Positions 11,886-23,387 of a stretch of DNA of 64,000 nucleotides are shown one piece after another (position 1 is the stretch's first letter; each line of letters opens with the position of its first letter). The DNA comes from Hymenopus coronatus (taxonomy: Eukaryota > Arthropoda > Insecta > Mantodea > Hymenopodidae), in assembly GCA_030762935.1 (NCBI GenBank), contig CM060880.1:17973001-18037000 (forward strand), in the 5' to 3' direction. The notes beneath the pieces were generated by a model that saw only the letters and a list, made by a program, of their open reading frames with translations, did no database searches and was not told where the DNA came from. A program made the position numbers and the translations under genes.

Positions 11886-13722
11886 GAAAGCAGACTACTG
11901 ATGCTAGACTCTGCGATAACTAAAGGACAGAAAATCTTATCATGACCCAGCTAGTACTGATTCTGACATGCAAAATGAGTGGTTTATTTTAAATCAAAGG
12001 TCCTGTATGTTATAAATATACAACTGAAACATTTAAAATTTCTTATAAACACTAAATATGGAAAAATGTTTTTAACACATTGAAAGTCTTTATAAATTTT
12101 AATAAAGTTGAACCTCAAAACACTTTTTAGCAATTTATTATCCAACATTACTTATTAAAAAGGAAAATAAAAGCTAGAGCCCATAGTGATGCAGGACTAT
12201 GAATTATTTTGATTAAGATTTATACTTTTTGAATGACTCAATAAAGTTGCACAAAAAATATGCCTACATTAACAATGACATCAAATCCAGTGACTAAGAA
12301 TATCTGAGACTATATAATTGTGCAGCCATCAATAGTCTAGCCCAGGTAGGGGAGGTGCAAGGAGAGGTACTGTGATGAAATTTTTCCTTATAACTCATTT
12401 AATAAGAATTTGAAACTTAAAATATCCCACACTTATCAAACTAAAGAAATAAATATGTTGCATATAAACTTGCAGAAGAAATGAATAAACAATACTTTAA
12501 TATTTACAGTTTTAACAGTAAATAAATATTATATTACTTCAATTGACGTTGGTTTACTAATTGGAATCACACACTTTTCTGCATAATTTTGCATAAAATC
12601 TTAATTCAATGACTCATTTACTAAAGAAGTGGCTCCCAGTGTCATGAAAGCGTCACTAGCTATGTTGAAAATACATTTGTATGGTCCATAAACTAATTTA
12701 TCCTTATAAAAGGTTCTTTTAGATATAGGCAATTTTCATAAATATACACACACACATTTCCGATTTATAATTATTTTCAAGTAGTAGTTTACATAGTTGC
12801 AACCTTGTTAACAGTAATTTGTATTGTTTACAAATTCAATTGTGTGCGTATAAGATTTTATTGTTTAGTATGCTTTATTTCTGGCATCTCCAACTGGGGG
12901 AAGCTGAATTTGGTAATAATTATCCAACATCTTTGTAAGCTTAAAAAATATGAAATAGCACATTCTTTCCTGAATGTCCGACTATTGTGGAATGCAACTC
13001 ATAATTGTGCACAGCATTGTTCCACCACATGACATTCTTGACACATACGGATCAAACTATATACATTTACATATAAATAGCTGAGAGAAATGGTTTGAAA
13101 AGATATGTAATGATGATGATACCGTGCAGCTTTCAAAAGAGGATGCATATCAAAGCTAATAACTCAAGAGCAGAAGATAATTTTGTTTACATGAAGTTCA
13201 CATATCACTCAAAAGCCACAAAGCATTTTCAAAGCATGTTTTTATATTTTAGCATTTATGTTAGCTCAGAGGAGCCCATTTAGGATTAAACATTTCCCTG
13301 GCTTTAACAATACACACAGCTCACTGTCCAGGCAAAAAAATCAATAATATATAGCATTTTAAGTGCAAACACTACAACAATATACAGGGCTTTCATTTCA
13401 AAACTTCCCAAGTTAATTTAATTAAAGAAGAAGAAGAGTCAACTTAGATATTGAGGGGGAAGCTTAAAGCATCTTAGATTTCATTCCCTCACCCTCAGTC
13501 ACCTCCACTTTGAAATTTCAAATCCCACCCCTGTATTTTTATGCTTATATATGAAAGAGTACTAAATTGTTTATTCATCTCATTCATTTATTTTACATTT
13601 TGTTTTAAATCACTACCCAGCAACCTGGATTATATTGTGGAAAACCATTTTGAACATTTCTTGTGTATTAAATGTTTGTAAAATGGTATATTCCATTCAA
13701 AAGAGAATAGAAATCATATTAT
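11886..13722. other. AT-rich non-coding DNA, nothing recognised
   Basis: Two short + strand frames (12805-13032, 13095-13283) have no recognisable motif. No repeat structure found. Confidence 0.5.
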
Positions 13723-14055
13723 AGAGCTGCTACTGCTTTTAATGAGAGGTATCCTGAGAACTTAAGTAAAAAATATGGCATATATCTAGTACATACATTT
13801 GAAGAAACTGGCTCTGTTAAAGTAAATAAACAACTTTGAAAACTTGATGAAATTTTATAGATTGAAATATTGGGCCATTTCAGTACTGAACACACTATGT
13901 CCATTCCAAAAGTATATTCTGTAACAAACATTTGGTTGGTTCTTACATAGAGTGCTAAAAATGACCAAATTTTATCCAAATTCACCACAGATTAACGAAG
14001 ACGATTTTGATAGATAAGTAGAATTTTGTGAACAGATGTTCACAAGTTTTGAAGT
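13723..14055 (+). pseudogene. Mariner-type transposase, N-terminal fragment
   Basis: The + strand reads AATAFNERYPENLS, then HTFEETGSVK, then after in-frame stops EILGHFSTEHTMS, and further on KFYP...INEDDFDR and VEFCEQM. This order matches the paired helix-turn-helix DNA-binding region and linker of mariner/IS630-type transposases (FNERYP, FEETGSV, PTMS, EDDFDRRIEFCE in related proteins). The catalytic domain is absent and at least three stops interrupt it. The 89-codon minus-strand frame at 13719-13988 is its antisense shadow. The catalytic remnant at 6250-7057 is of a similar type but need not be the same element. Confidence 0.75.
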
Positions 14056-14149
14056 TTAGCAATTTTATAGTGAGGCCACAAACTGCCTATATGCATAGTG
14101 CACTGTACTGCAATGAACTCAGTATTTTTCTGCATGACTAGTCAAATGG

Positions 14150-14415
14150 AAATGGAGTTTCAATTTATGCACGCTCTTTTAACTATTGTGGTTCTCAGCA
14201 TACCATACTACATTGGGCATGACAGACCACTTAAGTTTGCTCAGAGGCCTTTTTATCAGACTAAAGTTCTTTTACGTGCTGTAAATCTAAGACTCAAGAC
14301 CAACGGCTTTACTTCCCTTCTGAAGGAAGCCATGCTAAGGATTTTTTATGCATAAAAAATCTACAGTCCTCTACCGGATTTGAACCTACGACCTTGGATA
14401 TACACCACGGAGGGC
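14150..14415 (-). repeat. tRNA-derived SINE, family 1, copy C
   Basis: Matches copies E and F along the body (ATGGAGTTT..., CTCAGAGGCC, GAAGGAAGCCATGC, GGATTTGAACC). The tRNA-like head is shortened: only about 18 bases lie between the B-box side and GGAGGGC at 14415, so the A box is probably deleted. An 85-codon + frame across it is not a gene. Confidence 0.8.
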
Positions 14416-16203
14416 GACTGATCAGTCAAGATTAACTGTGTGTTTCAGTCCCTGCTTTTTGTTCATGTTGTAAAGACAATTTGTCTGGCAGTATTCATTA
14501 GTCAATGTTGGCAGATCTACATCACTAGATGACATTATTTCAAAATAATATTTTTGAATTTATATGCCTTTTCTCCATCTTGCTAAAATAGAAGCCAGCA
14601 GTATGTTTATCACTCATAGTATTACATGCACAATTAATTATATGTTTATTTTTACCTAACCCTGTATATATTGGCAACAAAGCACTTCTGGAACATGAAG
14701 TTCAAGCAAACAAATAATTCTTCTTTTGCATTTCAGTTTTGAAAACAGATTACTAAAAGAACAAGCAAAAAGAAAAAGGTTGAACAAATGAAGGCCTACA
14801 TTAAAAATGGGAAGATCTGCTAATGAACTTTTGATATCATGCAAGAAACATTTACTTTCTTGGTTATAAAGAAGCTAGCACCACACAGATAGAGATTCAA
14901 CAGTAATCTACAAGTTGCAGGCACATAGTTTGTGAAAAATATTCTGCAAATTTATACATAAGCAAAGCACGTGTAGTGTTTATAAGACTCAACATTAACA
15001 AATTAAAGTTAATATTTTGTAATTGCAGTAAATATATAAAAACTGGCGTATTCTGTGGGCTATATGTTATAGTTCTGTACGTGTTCTTTTGTTACAATAC
15101 AATTTCTTTGTTTGTGAAATGCATATCCTGAGAAAATTTAAATTTACCATTTTGAATACATATTATAGCAAATTATAAATTGCTATTTTTTTATTTTTAT
15201 TTATTTTATTTATTTATTTATTTATTTTTTTTTTGCTGTAACTTACCTTTTTCTTTTTTTCCCTCTCAGTGTTGGACTGTTTAATTATCCCTGTTCAATC
15301 TGTATTAGCCTATAAAGCTTGGATTATAGTTAAAATTTTCCATGTACTTTTCTTTTTTCCTTTTAAAAATGTTAAACATCTGTCACTTATGCTTTATCCG
15401 GTGCGCAAAGAAAAGGTTATATGTTCAGTTTACATTTTTGAGAGCTTTGTATACTGTAAAAGACTTTGTTTTGTTATAAAAATTGTCGTTAAATCAGCAA
15501 TAAACATAAAAACAATTGTCTTTGGCTTTAATTTTATCCTGTTATTGTTGGCAATGCTGCTCTAATGGTTTGGATTTTGCACACAACTAATAATCTGTTG
15601 GAGGATGAATTGGTTCTGATTATAGCAGGCAACATTTTAAAATTCCATAAGTGCTGCAGTAAATTGATTTAGATCAAGGGTATTTCAAGCAAAGCTCCTT
15701 AATATTTTTATGAAAACTTCTGTTGCATTCTGCAGTTAGACTTTTTATATCACATTGTTTGATGGAATATTTTTTGTTTCCTATCAGGTATGGAACTAAA
15801 GTTGCCATTTATTTAGGGTTGCCATACCTCAAGGAAAACTGGGATTGTCCTGGTCTCAAGGATTGGAAAAAGCGTTCCAGCTGGTTTGGTGAAAATCTTG
15901 GATTTACACGATATAGATTTTACGATATTATGCCATTTCCATCTCAACTGCCAATGTTACTGTCTTATTTGGAAACTTGACTACAATCTCTTTGGTTTAA
16001 ATTTATCAATTAGTGTTGGCAAGCTACTGAATGATTTGTTCATGTACTCTTAGTTGGTGATAGATGTTTGCGGACCATGTGCTGATCAGCTCTGAAAACT
16101 GAGGGAGGGAGTAAATATGTCACTCTGGTTTCACTGCAACAAAAGTATCAACTGGAAGTAACTTGCAAATATTCTGAAAAGTACTGAATTGTATATGGTA
16201 GCC
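14416..16203. other. AT-rich DNA with (TTTA)n and a possible old repeat
   Basis: A (TTTA/T)n stretch lies at 15187-15234. Just after it, 15240-15270 has a pyrimidine tract ending in CTCTCAG, a splice-acceptor look-alike with no convincing exon. At 15800-15970 the words GGGTTGCCATACCTC and GGATTGTCCTGG resemble a widespread invertebrate repeat, but I cannot place its ends. Confidence 0.45.
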
Positions 16204-16348
16204 GGGCTTGTAAGCTGTGATCTAAATGATTTCATTACTGGTCTTGGACTCCAGAACTGGACAAATATCTTTATTTCCTGAAGAAGCCAGACGCAGATTT
16301 CAGCGAAACATCAGTAATGAAATCATTTGGACCACAGCCTACAAACCC
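16204..16348 (+). repeat. Palindromic retroelement tail with hammerhead-like core
   Basis: Arms GGGCTTGTAAGCTGTGATC... (from 16204) and ...GACCACAGCCTACAAACCC (to 16348) are inverted, and the pairing continues through ATGATTTCATTACTG / CAGTAATGAAATCAT. Between the arms lies CTGAAGA (16278-16284), a variable segment, then GAAAC (16305-16309). This is like the 3' tails of the Penelope-type elements elsewhere in the window. No protein remnant adjoins, so it is a solo tail or a small non-autonomous derivative. Confidence 0.55.
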
Positions 16349-16579
16349 AATTACCGTTTACAATCAAGTTGACAATTCCGGCTGTGAAAACCTAAGAATT
16401 TATATTCTGAAAAGTATGTTTGGAATAAGAAAATCTAATACCCATAAATTTAAAATAAAATAAAATTCTTAATAAAGCGTCAAAAATTATGATACATAAG
16501 CATTCCAGAAAATGTGAACTGTACATCAACTTCTCAAGTAATACCTATTTTAAAATACTGACATGCATTGAACTGACAT

Positions 16580-16601
16580 TGTACCTCATTAATGAGGTAC
16601 A
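16580..16601. repeat. Perfect 22-bp palindrome
   Basis: TGTACCTCATT followed immediately by AATGAGGTACA: each half is the exact reverse complement of the other with no spacer. Could be a dimeric protein-binding site or chance; no gene is next to it. Confidence 0.7.
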
Positions 16602-17868
16602 GCTCATAACAACTCAAGCTTCTTTGCTTGTTCTGGTTTTATGGCAACCCTATAATTATTCTCTTCTCACTATGAGCTTTTGATATATAGAAATCACCAC
16701 CTACTTCACACCAACTAAAATTATTTAAGCTCATATAGCAAACAAGTTAATATCCGTGTATAACACACAGTGGTTCTCTTAAACTTCTTTGATTATTTCT
16801 TTCTGAAGTAAAAGGAATACAGCCTTTTTTTGATTTTCATGTGAGACTGAGAACATATACACAGCTACAGCATTTTTCATTCATTTTTCTTTCAACTATT
16901 AATGCATTAACACACTAAAAACATTAGTGATTCTTTAACTCTATAAATTAGCAGTCATGACTATACAGAAGAAAGCCAAATGCTGCAGTTGAATCAACTT
17001 GATTAACAGTACATAGTTCTCATAGAGCTCTTGTTATACTTTTTTTCTCTGAGGTTATATTAGGCCTTTATAATATTTATTACAGTCTATATTTGGTAAT
17101 ATCATCTTTATTACTGTAACCTTTTTATCTGATTCTCTCGTATTTATAAATTTTGGTATGAAATTTTAAATAACAAAGCTCAGACTATGCAGAAGTAGCC
17201 AAATACAAAAGTACCAGTTAAATGAAGATGTAGTTTGTTCAAGCTTTTAGAAAACATATTCAACAAAGAACAGAAATTTTAAAAAATAAGTATACACAAG
17301 AAAATACACTTGCTGAAGTACACTGGATTACTATAATAAAATGAGAAGCTTAAAATATATTTTATAACTATATAGGCAGGATTTTTACAGATATGCATGC
17401 ACTGTTTCCAAAAGCTCCAAAAAACTTCAGTCCCTAAACTTAAAATCTGATTTGTAACTTATATTATGGGATACTTCTATTATTGCTCCACTCTTAAGAA
17501 CCAAACCTTATGGAAAGATAAGACAATATTAAATACCCTGCGATATGCAGGAAACAAAAGCACACCAAACTTTCTATACATTAAATGTACACAATTATCT
17601 GTTTATTTTCAAGAAGTATGTTAATTAAACACAGTGCAAAACTTTTAATTGAAATGAGATAGTAAATATATGAATATTAAAACTAAAGAAAGTTGTGTTT
17701 ATTCTTTCAACATCATTCACCTCTCTTCTGCATTCATACGATAATGATGAGTATCAGACAAACGTGGCAGTTTCTACAACTGCTGTTAGCTTGGCAAGTG
17801 ACAGTAAAAGTGAAACATTCTAAAGGAAATAAAAGCAGCAAGAAAAAAAATTATGTTGAATGTTTTTA
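16602..17868. other. AT-rich non-coding DNA, nothing recognised
   Basis: No element ends, conserved frames or tandem repeats seen. Confidence 0.5.
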
Positions 17869-18780
17869 ACAAACAAATGCAGAAGATTGAAATTAATTAG
17901 TGAGTCGATTCCACCCACACTAACAGTTATAAAAACATATGGGTTACAATCCATTCCCCATTAACATACAGTACTCAACAGCCTTGCATACAGATTGGTA
18001 AATGTACTAATGTGCAAAAAAGAATACAACTGTGAACTGGTAAAAATATTGCACCTAGCTACAGAAAATGGATTTGGGACAGATATGCTATACAAAACAG
18101 TTAACAGAGCCAAAAATAGGAAGAGAATATAAGAAAGTCAGCACATTCACTCCAAACGAGAACGAAAATAAGATTTACTAAAAGTTTACACTCTACAACA
18201 ACCTTCTACAAATTCAGGATCTTAATATGAAACATCATTCTGGCCCCAAAAAACAATTACTCCATAAAAACATATTAACCAAGAATATACCAGTTCAATG
18301 TAACAGCTGTGAAAAAAATCTATATTGCCCAAATCAAAAGAAACATAAAAACAAGAGCAAAAGAACACAACAAAAATGTTAAAACAAAAACAAGAAGACA
18401 AATTGGGAGTAGTTTGGGCATTTTTGGAAAGAGCAACACACCAAAAATAGAAATCTGAACATACTAAAAAAATATCACAAGGAAAAAATAATTAAAAGTT
18501 TGGGAGAATGTTTATAATTAAAAAAACAAGAACCTCATTTTTTGACTTTAAAATCCCACTGATGCAGAGATTCATCAAACCACCACTAGGGACAACCATC
18601 ACAGCAAGCAATGATGGCAGTCAACTAAGGGAATTGACAATGGAAGTACATGGCTTCTGAAACATGTTTTCCAATAATAAAAGTAAATGATCTAGTGTAA
18701 CAAAATCGACCCACTAATTCAATTGATAGAACATATCACTGTCACAAAGGCCACCATATATCAATAATAAATGCAGAAGA
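17869..18780 (+). mobile_element. Penelope-like element fragment (GIY-YIG end)
   Basis: The + strand from about 18090 carries a decayed reading of the C-terminal part of a Penelope-like retroelement: a linker with LLHKNILTKN, then IYIAQIKRNIKTRAKEHNKN, equivalent to the YIGQTxRxLxxRxxEH core of the GIY-YIG endonuclease, with the Gly replaced. In these elements that endonuclease nicks target DNA for reverse transcription. Frameshifts and stops are frequent. After the frame comes a tail with TTGACAA-hairpin-GAAAC (18634-18663). The flanks near 17890-17912 (TTAGTGAGTCGATT) and 18705-18725 (AATCGACCCACTAA) are inverted, as is common for this class. The reverse transcriptase is missing. Confidence 0.7.
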
Positions 18781-19084
18781 ATTCAATTGGCATTGGAATA
18801 ACATTGTTAAACTGCAGATTATACCAGTGTATTTGTCTGGAGAGTTTTGTGTGCATGTAAAGAATATTGTGAACACAGAACATCAACTGACACATTATTA
18901 TAATATTAATTAATTATATTTCAGTCATTCAAGTTACATCACAGTATTTCAGCATATACTGGGCCACTTTTATAGTGGTTTCTTGATCAGGGAATTTCTA
19001 GTTCACAAGTTCGCCACTATGTGCACATGATGATGAGATATTAACTCATTGCCTACAAATGGCACTATAATTCAAAATCAGATC

Positions 19085-19319
19085 TTGCAGACATGCAACA
19101 TGGTGAATTTAGCCGGGGACCTTTTCTTTCTGGGTATGGAATTCTTTTAGCTGCAAATAAACATTATACAGGACCAAAAACCTTACTTCCTTTCTGAAGG
19201 AAGCCATGCTAAGGACTTTTACATAAAAAAAAAAAAAAATCCATCATTCTCTGCTGGGTTTGAACCCACAACCTTGGATATTAAAGACTAGTATAATAGC
19301 CACTGCATCATGGAGGGTC
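19085..19319 (-). repeat. tRNA-derived SINE, family 1, copy D
   Basis: Shares the GAAGGAAGCCATGCTAAGG block, a long A run (a T run on the element strand) after it, the B-box-like GGGTTTGAACCC and the head end GGAGGGTC at 19319. The outer half (before about 19140) is poorly conserved, so the left border is approximate. Confidence 0.75.
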
Positions 19320-19344
19320 ACATTACTATGTAATCAGACATTCC

Positions 19345-19346
<2 letters not shown>

Positions 19347-19377
<31 letters not shown>
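19347..19377. repeat. (TTA)n microsatellite
   Basis: About ten TTA units directly downstream of SINE copy D. Confidence 0.9.
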
Positions 19378-20264
19378 GTTAGATTATTAGGCTATTAGGT
19401 TACTAATTATTAGTTCTTTCTTTGTAGTTAACTAAAATTGTGAATTACTTTTGCAATTTTTGGTGTAGGCATTGTCTGTCTGTGTGTGGTTTTATGTTTA
19501 GAGGAAGACATCAGCATTGAACAAAATCATGAAATTTAATTGTTTAGTTTACATGTGTATGCCAAAATCATATTAAAACATAATTAAGTTGTTCTTAATA
19601 CTATTATAGTGCAGTAATTTGCTACATTTATGTATGTTGTATAAAGTATATCCAAAACACTGTTCCGTTCCTGTTTTAATGTTTAAGATGCAACAAGGTT
19701 ATCAGTTATAGGTGATCAACAATTATGGCAGAGGAGAAAGGTGATGACAATACTCTTTGCAATTTTAATAATATAATGACCTGAAATATACAATATAACA
19801 ATAGCTCATAATGGTATCAGAAGATGGAAAGAGTGCCTCTTTTGTAAATAGATTGATGATTTCTCTTAATATATATCTTAAAAAGGGCCATTGTCACATT
19901 AATGTTGCAGATTGAGCTGCAATTTTTTACAGTGAAAATACATCAAAAACTAAAATACCTATCTCTTGACTTTCTCTGCTATAAAGTCTCCATATGTCAG
20001 AAAAAATTAAAAACCTACAAGCTGTTAATGGCTCACTATATGTCTGTCTTCTGCTCAAAGATCAGCTGCCTGGTAGTACACCAGGCACTGAAAATGAACT
20101 TAATCTACAAGATCTGAGCACAGGACTGCACTAAAGATTTCGTTTTAGCAAAGGGAATATTGGCCCTAGACATTTTTCATTTTTTTACCAGTGATGGGTG
20201 GCCTCAAGAAAAAAAGCTGAAGAGAGAAAAATTGCTTATTTTTAAGTTCCTTGTTTAGTATTTT
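19378..20264. other. AT-rich non-coding DNA, nothing recognised
   Basis: The frame at 19902-20117 shows no motif. No repeat structure found. Confidence 0.5.
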
Positions 20265-20585
20265 TAAACACTGATACAAACTCTGCAGTGCAACAGCTGA
20301 AGTCAGACCAAGCCCTACCTCAGGACGAATACATCCCCACTTCTGCCCAACTTGGGTAGTACTGTAGGATGGGACGTGGTTACCACCCTGAGTCCCTCCC
20401 AGCTGTTAATGAACTCCACACAACCTGAAGCTGCTACTTTTCCCTCAAGTAGATTTCAATTTAACCCCCAGGGATATCTGGTTGCTGAGTGCACTCAGTT
20501 ACCAAGAATCAAATCCAGGCCTCCTGCTTGGCACACAGCTGTACTATTGCCATGCAATAAGCAAGGAATTAAATATCGTGAGTGA
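20265..20585 (-). repeat. tRNA-derived SINE, family 4
   Basis: On the minus strand a head with GGCAATAGTACAGCTG (A-box-like) and GGATTTGATTC (B-box-like) lies at about 20500-20565. It is followed by a comparatively GC-rich body of about 230 bp reaching to about 20270. The change to higher GC than the surroundings and the tRNA-like spacing support a SINE. It resembles none of the other families here beyond the boxes. Confidence 0.6.
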
Positions 20586-22377
20586 ATCATTCTAATTCAT
20601 AAAAAATTGTTAATTGTCAAACTTGGGCATAAGGGAGAAAAGGACATGACACAGGTGTTTTTATTTTCAATCTACTTTCACTAAAAAAATCCCAACTCGA
20701 TGGGATAGTGCCCCTTGTTTGTGACTCAAGTTAGTATGCCCTGAGATGCAGCATCAGCCATCTTTGTCTTTAATAAACCCTTGTATGCTTATAATATTTC
20801 AGTTTTAGAATTAGAAGTTCCCCATTTTCACAGGAGAGTCCCTTTCCACTCTGCAACTTCCATAACTCAAAACGTTTTCTTTAAATTACACAAAATGATG
20901 TTCCAATAAAGGACAATATTTATTGTTTACTTTCCAAATTTAAACAGACAAAGGAAAAGTTTGAATTAAAGAGTAATTTTAATTAAAAACTTTAAATTAC
21001 CCAAGTTTCAAAATAATCCTTACAGGTGGACCCATACACATTTTGTTACATCCTCCCTTACATGAAACCCATGCATGCATATCAACTGCCAAATTAAACA
21101 AATTTAAGAATAAAATAAAACTTGCAATAAAGGAATACTATGGAATACTTTTCTCCATTATTTGAAAGACATATATAATAATACAAACAAAAATGAGATT
21201 ATCTGTATAGACACACACACTTACATGCCAGTGGTCACCAAACATAATGCTATTTAACAGAGTTTTAAAATAAAGACAGAATGACAGCTAAAGAACTGAG
21301 GATACTGAAAACTATCACAATTACTACACTGAACACTTGTGATCATGGTTATGTTAAACATAATCAAAATGCAGTGCACTATTACACCCTTGTTCTAATT
21401 CCTTTATAGGACAGATTCAATGCAACGGGATCAACACGCAGTTGCTAGTAAAATCAATACATTATTTCTATACATACATTGTTTATGCACCAATACTGCA
21501 TAAATAAATAAAATACTGGATGTATCAACAGTTGAAACATCAAAACAGAATGGTTTTCATTTTTAGGAACTGTAAACAAGACTAAAAATGCATTAAAACT
21601 GAATTAAAAATCTATGCATCACACAAAAGTATTTCTAATGCAGTAAATATATCAGTTTATTCCACAGTAATGTCAAAACCTGACTGGTATTGGATAATAT
21701 TAGCTCTATGCTATTCTCAATTGATTATGAAAATTCAAAGTATGCTAACAATTCTTAAGGGAACTATTTCAAATTCAAACCTCTACTTTGTTTAACAGTT
21801 TTGATAAACTACTTTCATGTGCAATATTTTTAAATTTGTAGATATTTTAAGCCATCACAAGAGGTGTATTGTTTCTAAAGAGTGCATGTCGGAGAAGAGC
21901 ACTTAAGCACGTATTTGGTTTTACAAAGATGTGGCCCCCTTTAGTTTAAAACATCTGTTGCACTGCATCTCTCCAATAAATGGAAATCTGAACAACTATA
22001 ACATAGCCTAGTTATTCACAGCCATTGCACAATTTTTTATTTTTTGCACAGATGTATAATTTAAATACTGATCTTTTAGGATAATCAAAATAATAATGGT
22101 TTCAAAATTAACTGTTGAGGAATGCACCTGATGAACAAAGTAGCTGTATTTTGCACATACATACTAGATGTCCTTTCCACTCGGCCCAGGCAAGCGCACT
22201 CTGGTATCCACCACTCGACTCCCAAGACCCAGGTCACCAGATGCAATCAAGCTGTCACTCTGTTGAGTTAGGTTACACAAACATTATTTTGTATTAGTTT
22301 TACTATGACAATTAAAATGAACAGTAAAATGCTATTACAGTCCATTAATTTATATGTAACAGATATGTAGCTTTCAA
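20586..22377. other. AT-rich non-coding DNA, nothing recognised
   Basis: No coding or element signature. The short frame at 22115-22297 has no known motif. Confidence 0.5.
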
Positions 22378-22672
22378 CAATGTACATAGGTGCAAAGATA
22401 TTGTATTCCACCCAAAAATTTGATACTCAGATTTCACAAAAAAAATTGTTTTGAGGTTCTCTGAATCCATCTCATATTTATGCTATGAATCAATGCCAGG
22501 CCTTAAATGAATATTTGTTAAAAGGAAATGATATGAACTGAGAAGCAAATAAAATAAGGAACAAATAAAATTTAAAAAACAAACAAAAAAACTGGTCACA
22601 TTTACATGATTTTCTCAAGCCACAATACTTCTTTACTGCCAAAGCATTCTTACAAAATCTTATTACTTTCTC

Positions 22673-22680
<8 letters not shown>
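22378..22680. mobile_element. Family F foldback repeat, two short pieces
   Basis: 22378-22485 matches the family F terminus (GTACATAGG..., GTATTCCACCCAAAAATTTG, then ATTTCAC...AAAA). 22590-22680 matches an internal end in the other orientation (CACATTTACATGATTTTCTC). The second piece ends in ACTTTCTCTAC, the family F terminal word, exactly where the TA microsatellite starts. Confidence 0.6.

Positions 22681-22717
<37 letters not shown>
22676..22717. repeat. (TA)n microsatellite
   Basis: 21 TA units, bordered by TTACTTTCTCTAC on the left and GTGGAAGTAATAA on the right, which are inverted relative to each other. Confidence 0.95.
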
Positions 22718-22720
<3 letters not shown>

Positions 22721-23387
22721 GAAGTAATAATGATAATATGTTTGAGTGTTCAGCTCAACACAATGGTGTCAATCTCTTGCAGTCCAGGCCATTATCTGGG
22801 AATGCCACCAACCCCATTTGACACATACTTAATCACTTAGTTCACTATATGCTCTCACTAATTAAATTTTATCTAATTTTTCATTAGAATTCTCCAAAAT
22901 CTCTCAGCTGCCCTTGGTCCTTGAAGATCTTCTTTATCTCTACCTCATTTATTTCTCCCTAACCACTTCCATTTAATCAATCCCACTCTCCATTCATTTG
23001 TCCTTTTACAGTTAAGCATAGAAGTTCTTCCTTCTTCTCCTCACAATTGGAAATAGTTACTGCCTCACTCCTCTCAAACCTTTCAGCTTTCATATCCCTA
23101 GTTGGAACCATGTCACTCCCAATCTCTCATTTCTATTGCAAGCTTTAAGCTATGCTTCCTTTCCGTTTTCACTCACCTCAATTTTTTTCTCTCAAGTGTA
23201 AGTAGATTCTGTGTATCCATATCCTCCCATCTGTCTCTTGCTTCTTTCTAAAAACCCCTAATAAAATTATCCATTCTGACCTCACATCTCCTAAACCATT
23301 CCTGATCAATTACTCCTTAGTCTTCTTTAACCATATACTACTTAATTAAATAGCTCAGAAGTGTGAGACAAGTGAAGTAGTTCAAGT
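22718..23387. other. Pyrimidine-rich non-coding stretch
   Basis: From about 22840 to 23340 the + strand is markedly C/T-rich, so the minus strand is purine-rich and codes for Lys/Glu/Arg-rich peptides in several frames. This could be the charged region of a decayed LINE protein, but I see no diagnostic motif. Confidence 0.4.

Noticed and set aside
15240..15565. Strong-looking splice acceptor (pyrimidine tract then CTCTCAG) followed by a 98-codon frame
   Set aside because: The tract is the edge of a (TTTA)n/T-rich simple repeat and the peptide is a hydrophobic chance translation of AT-rich DNA.
22840..23340. Purine-rich minus strand coding for charged peptides, possibly a LINE protein
   Set aside because: No reverse transcriptase, endonuclease or knuckle motif visible; compositional bias alone can give this.
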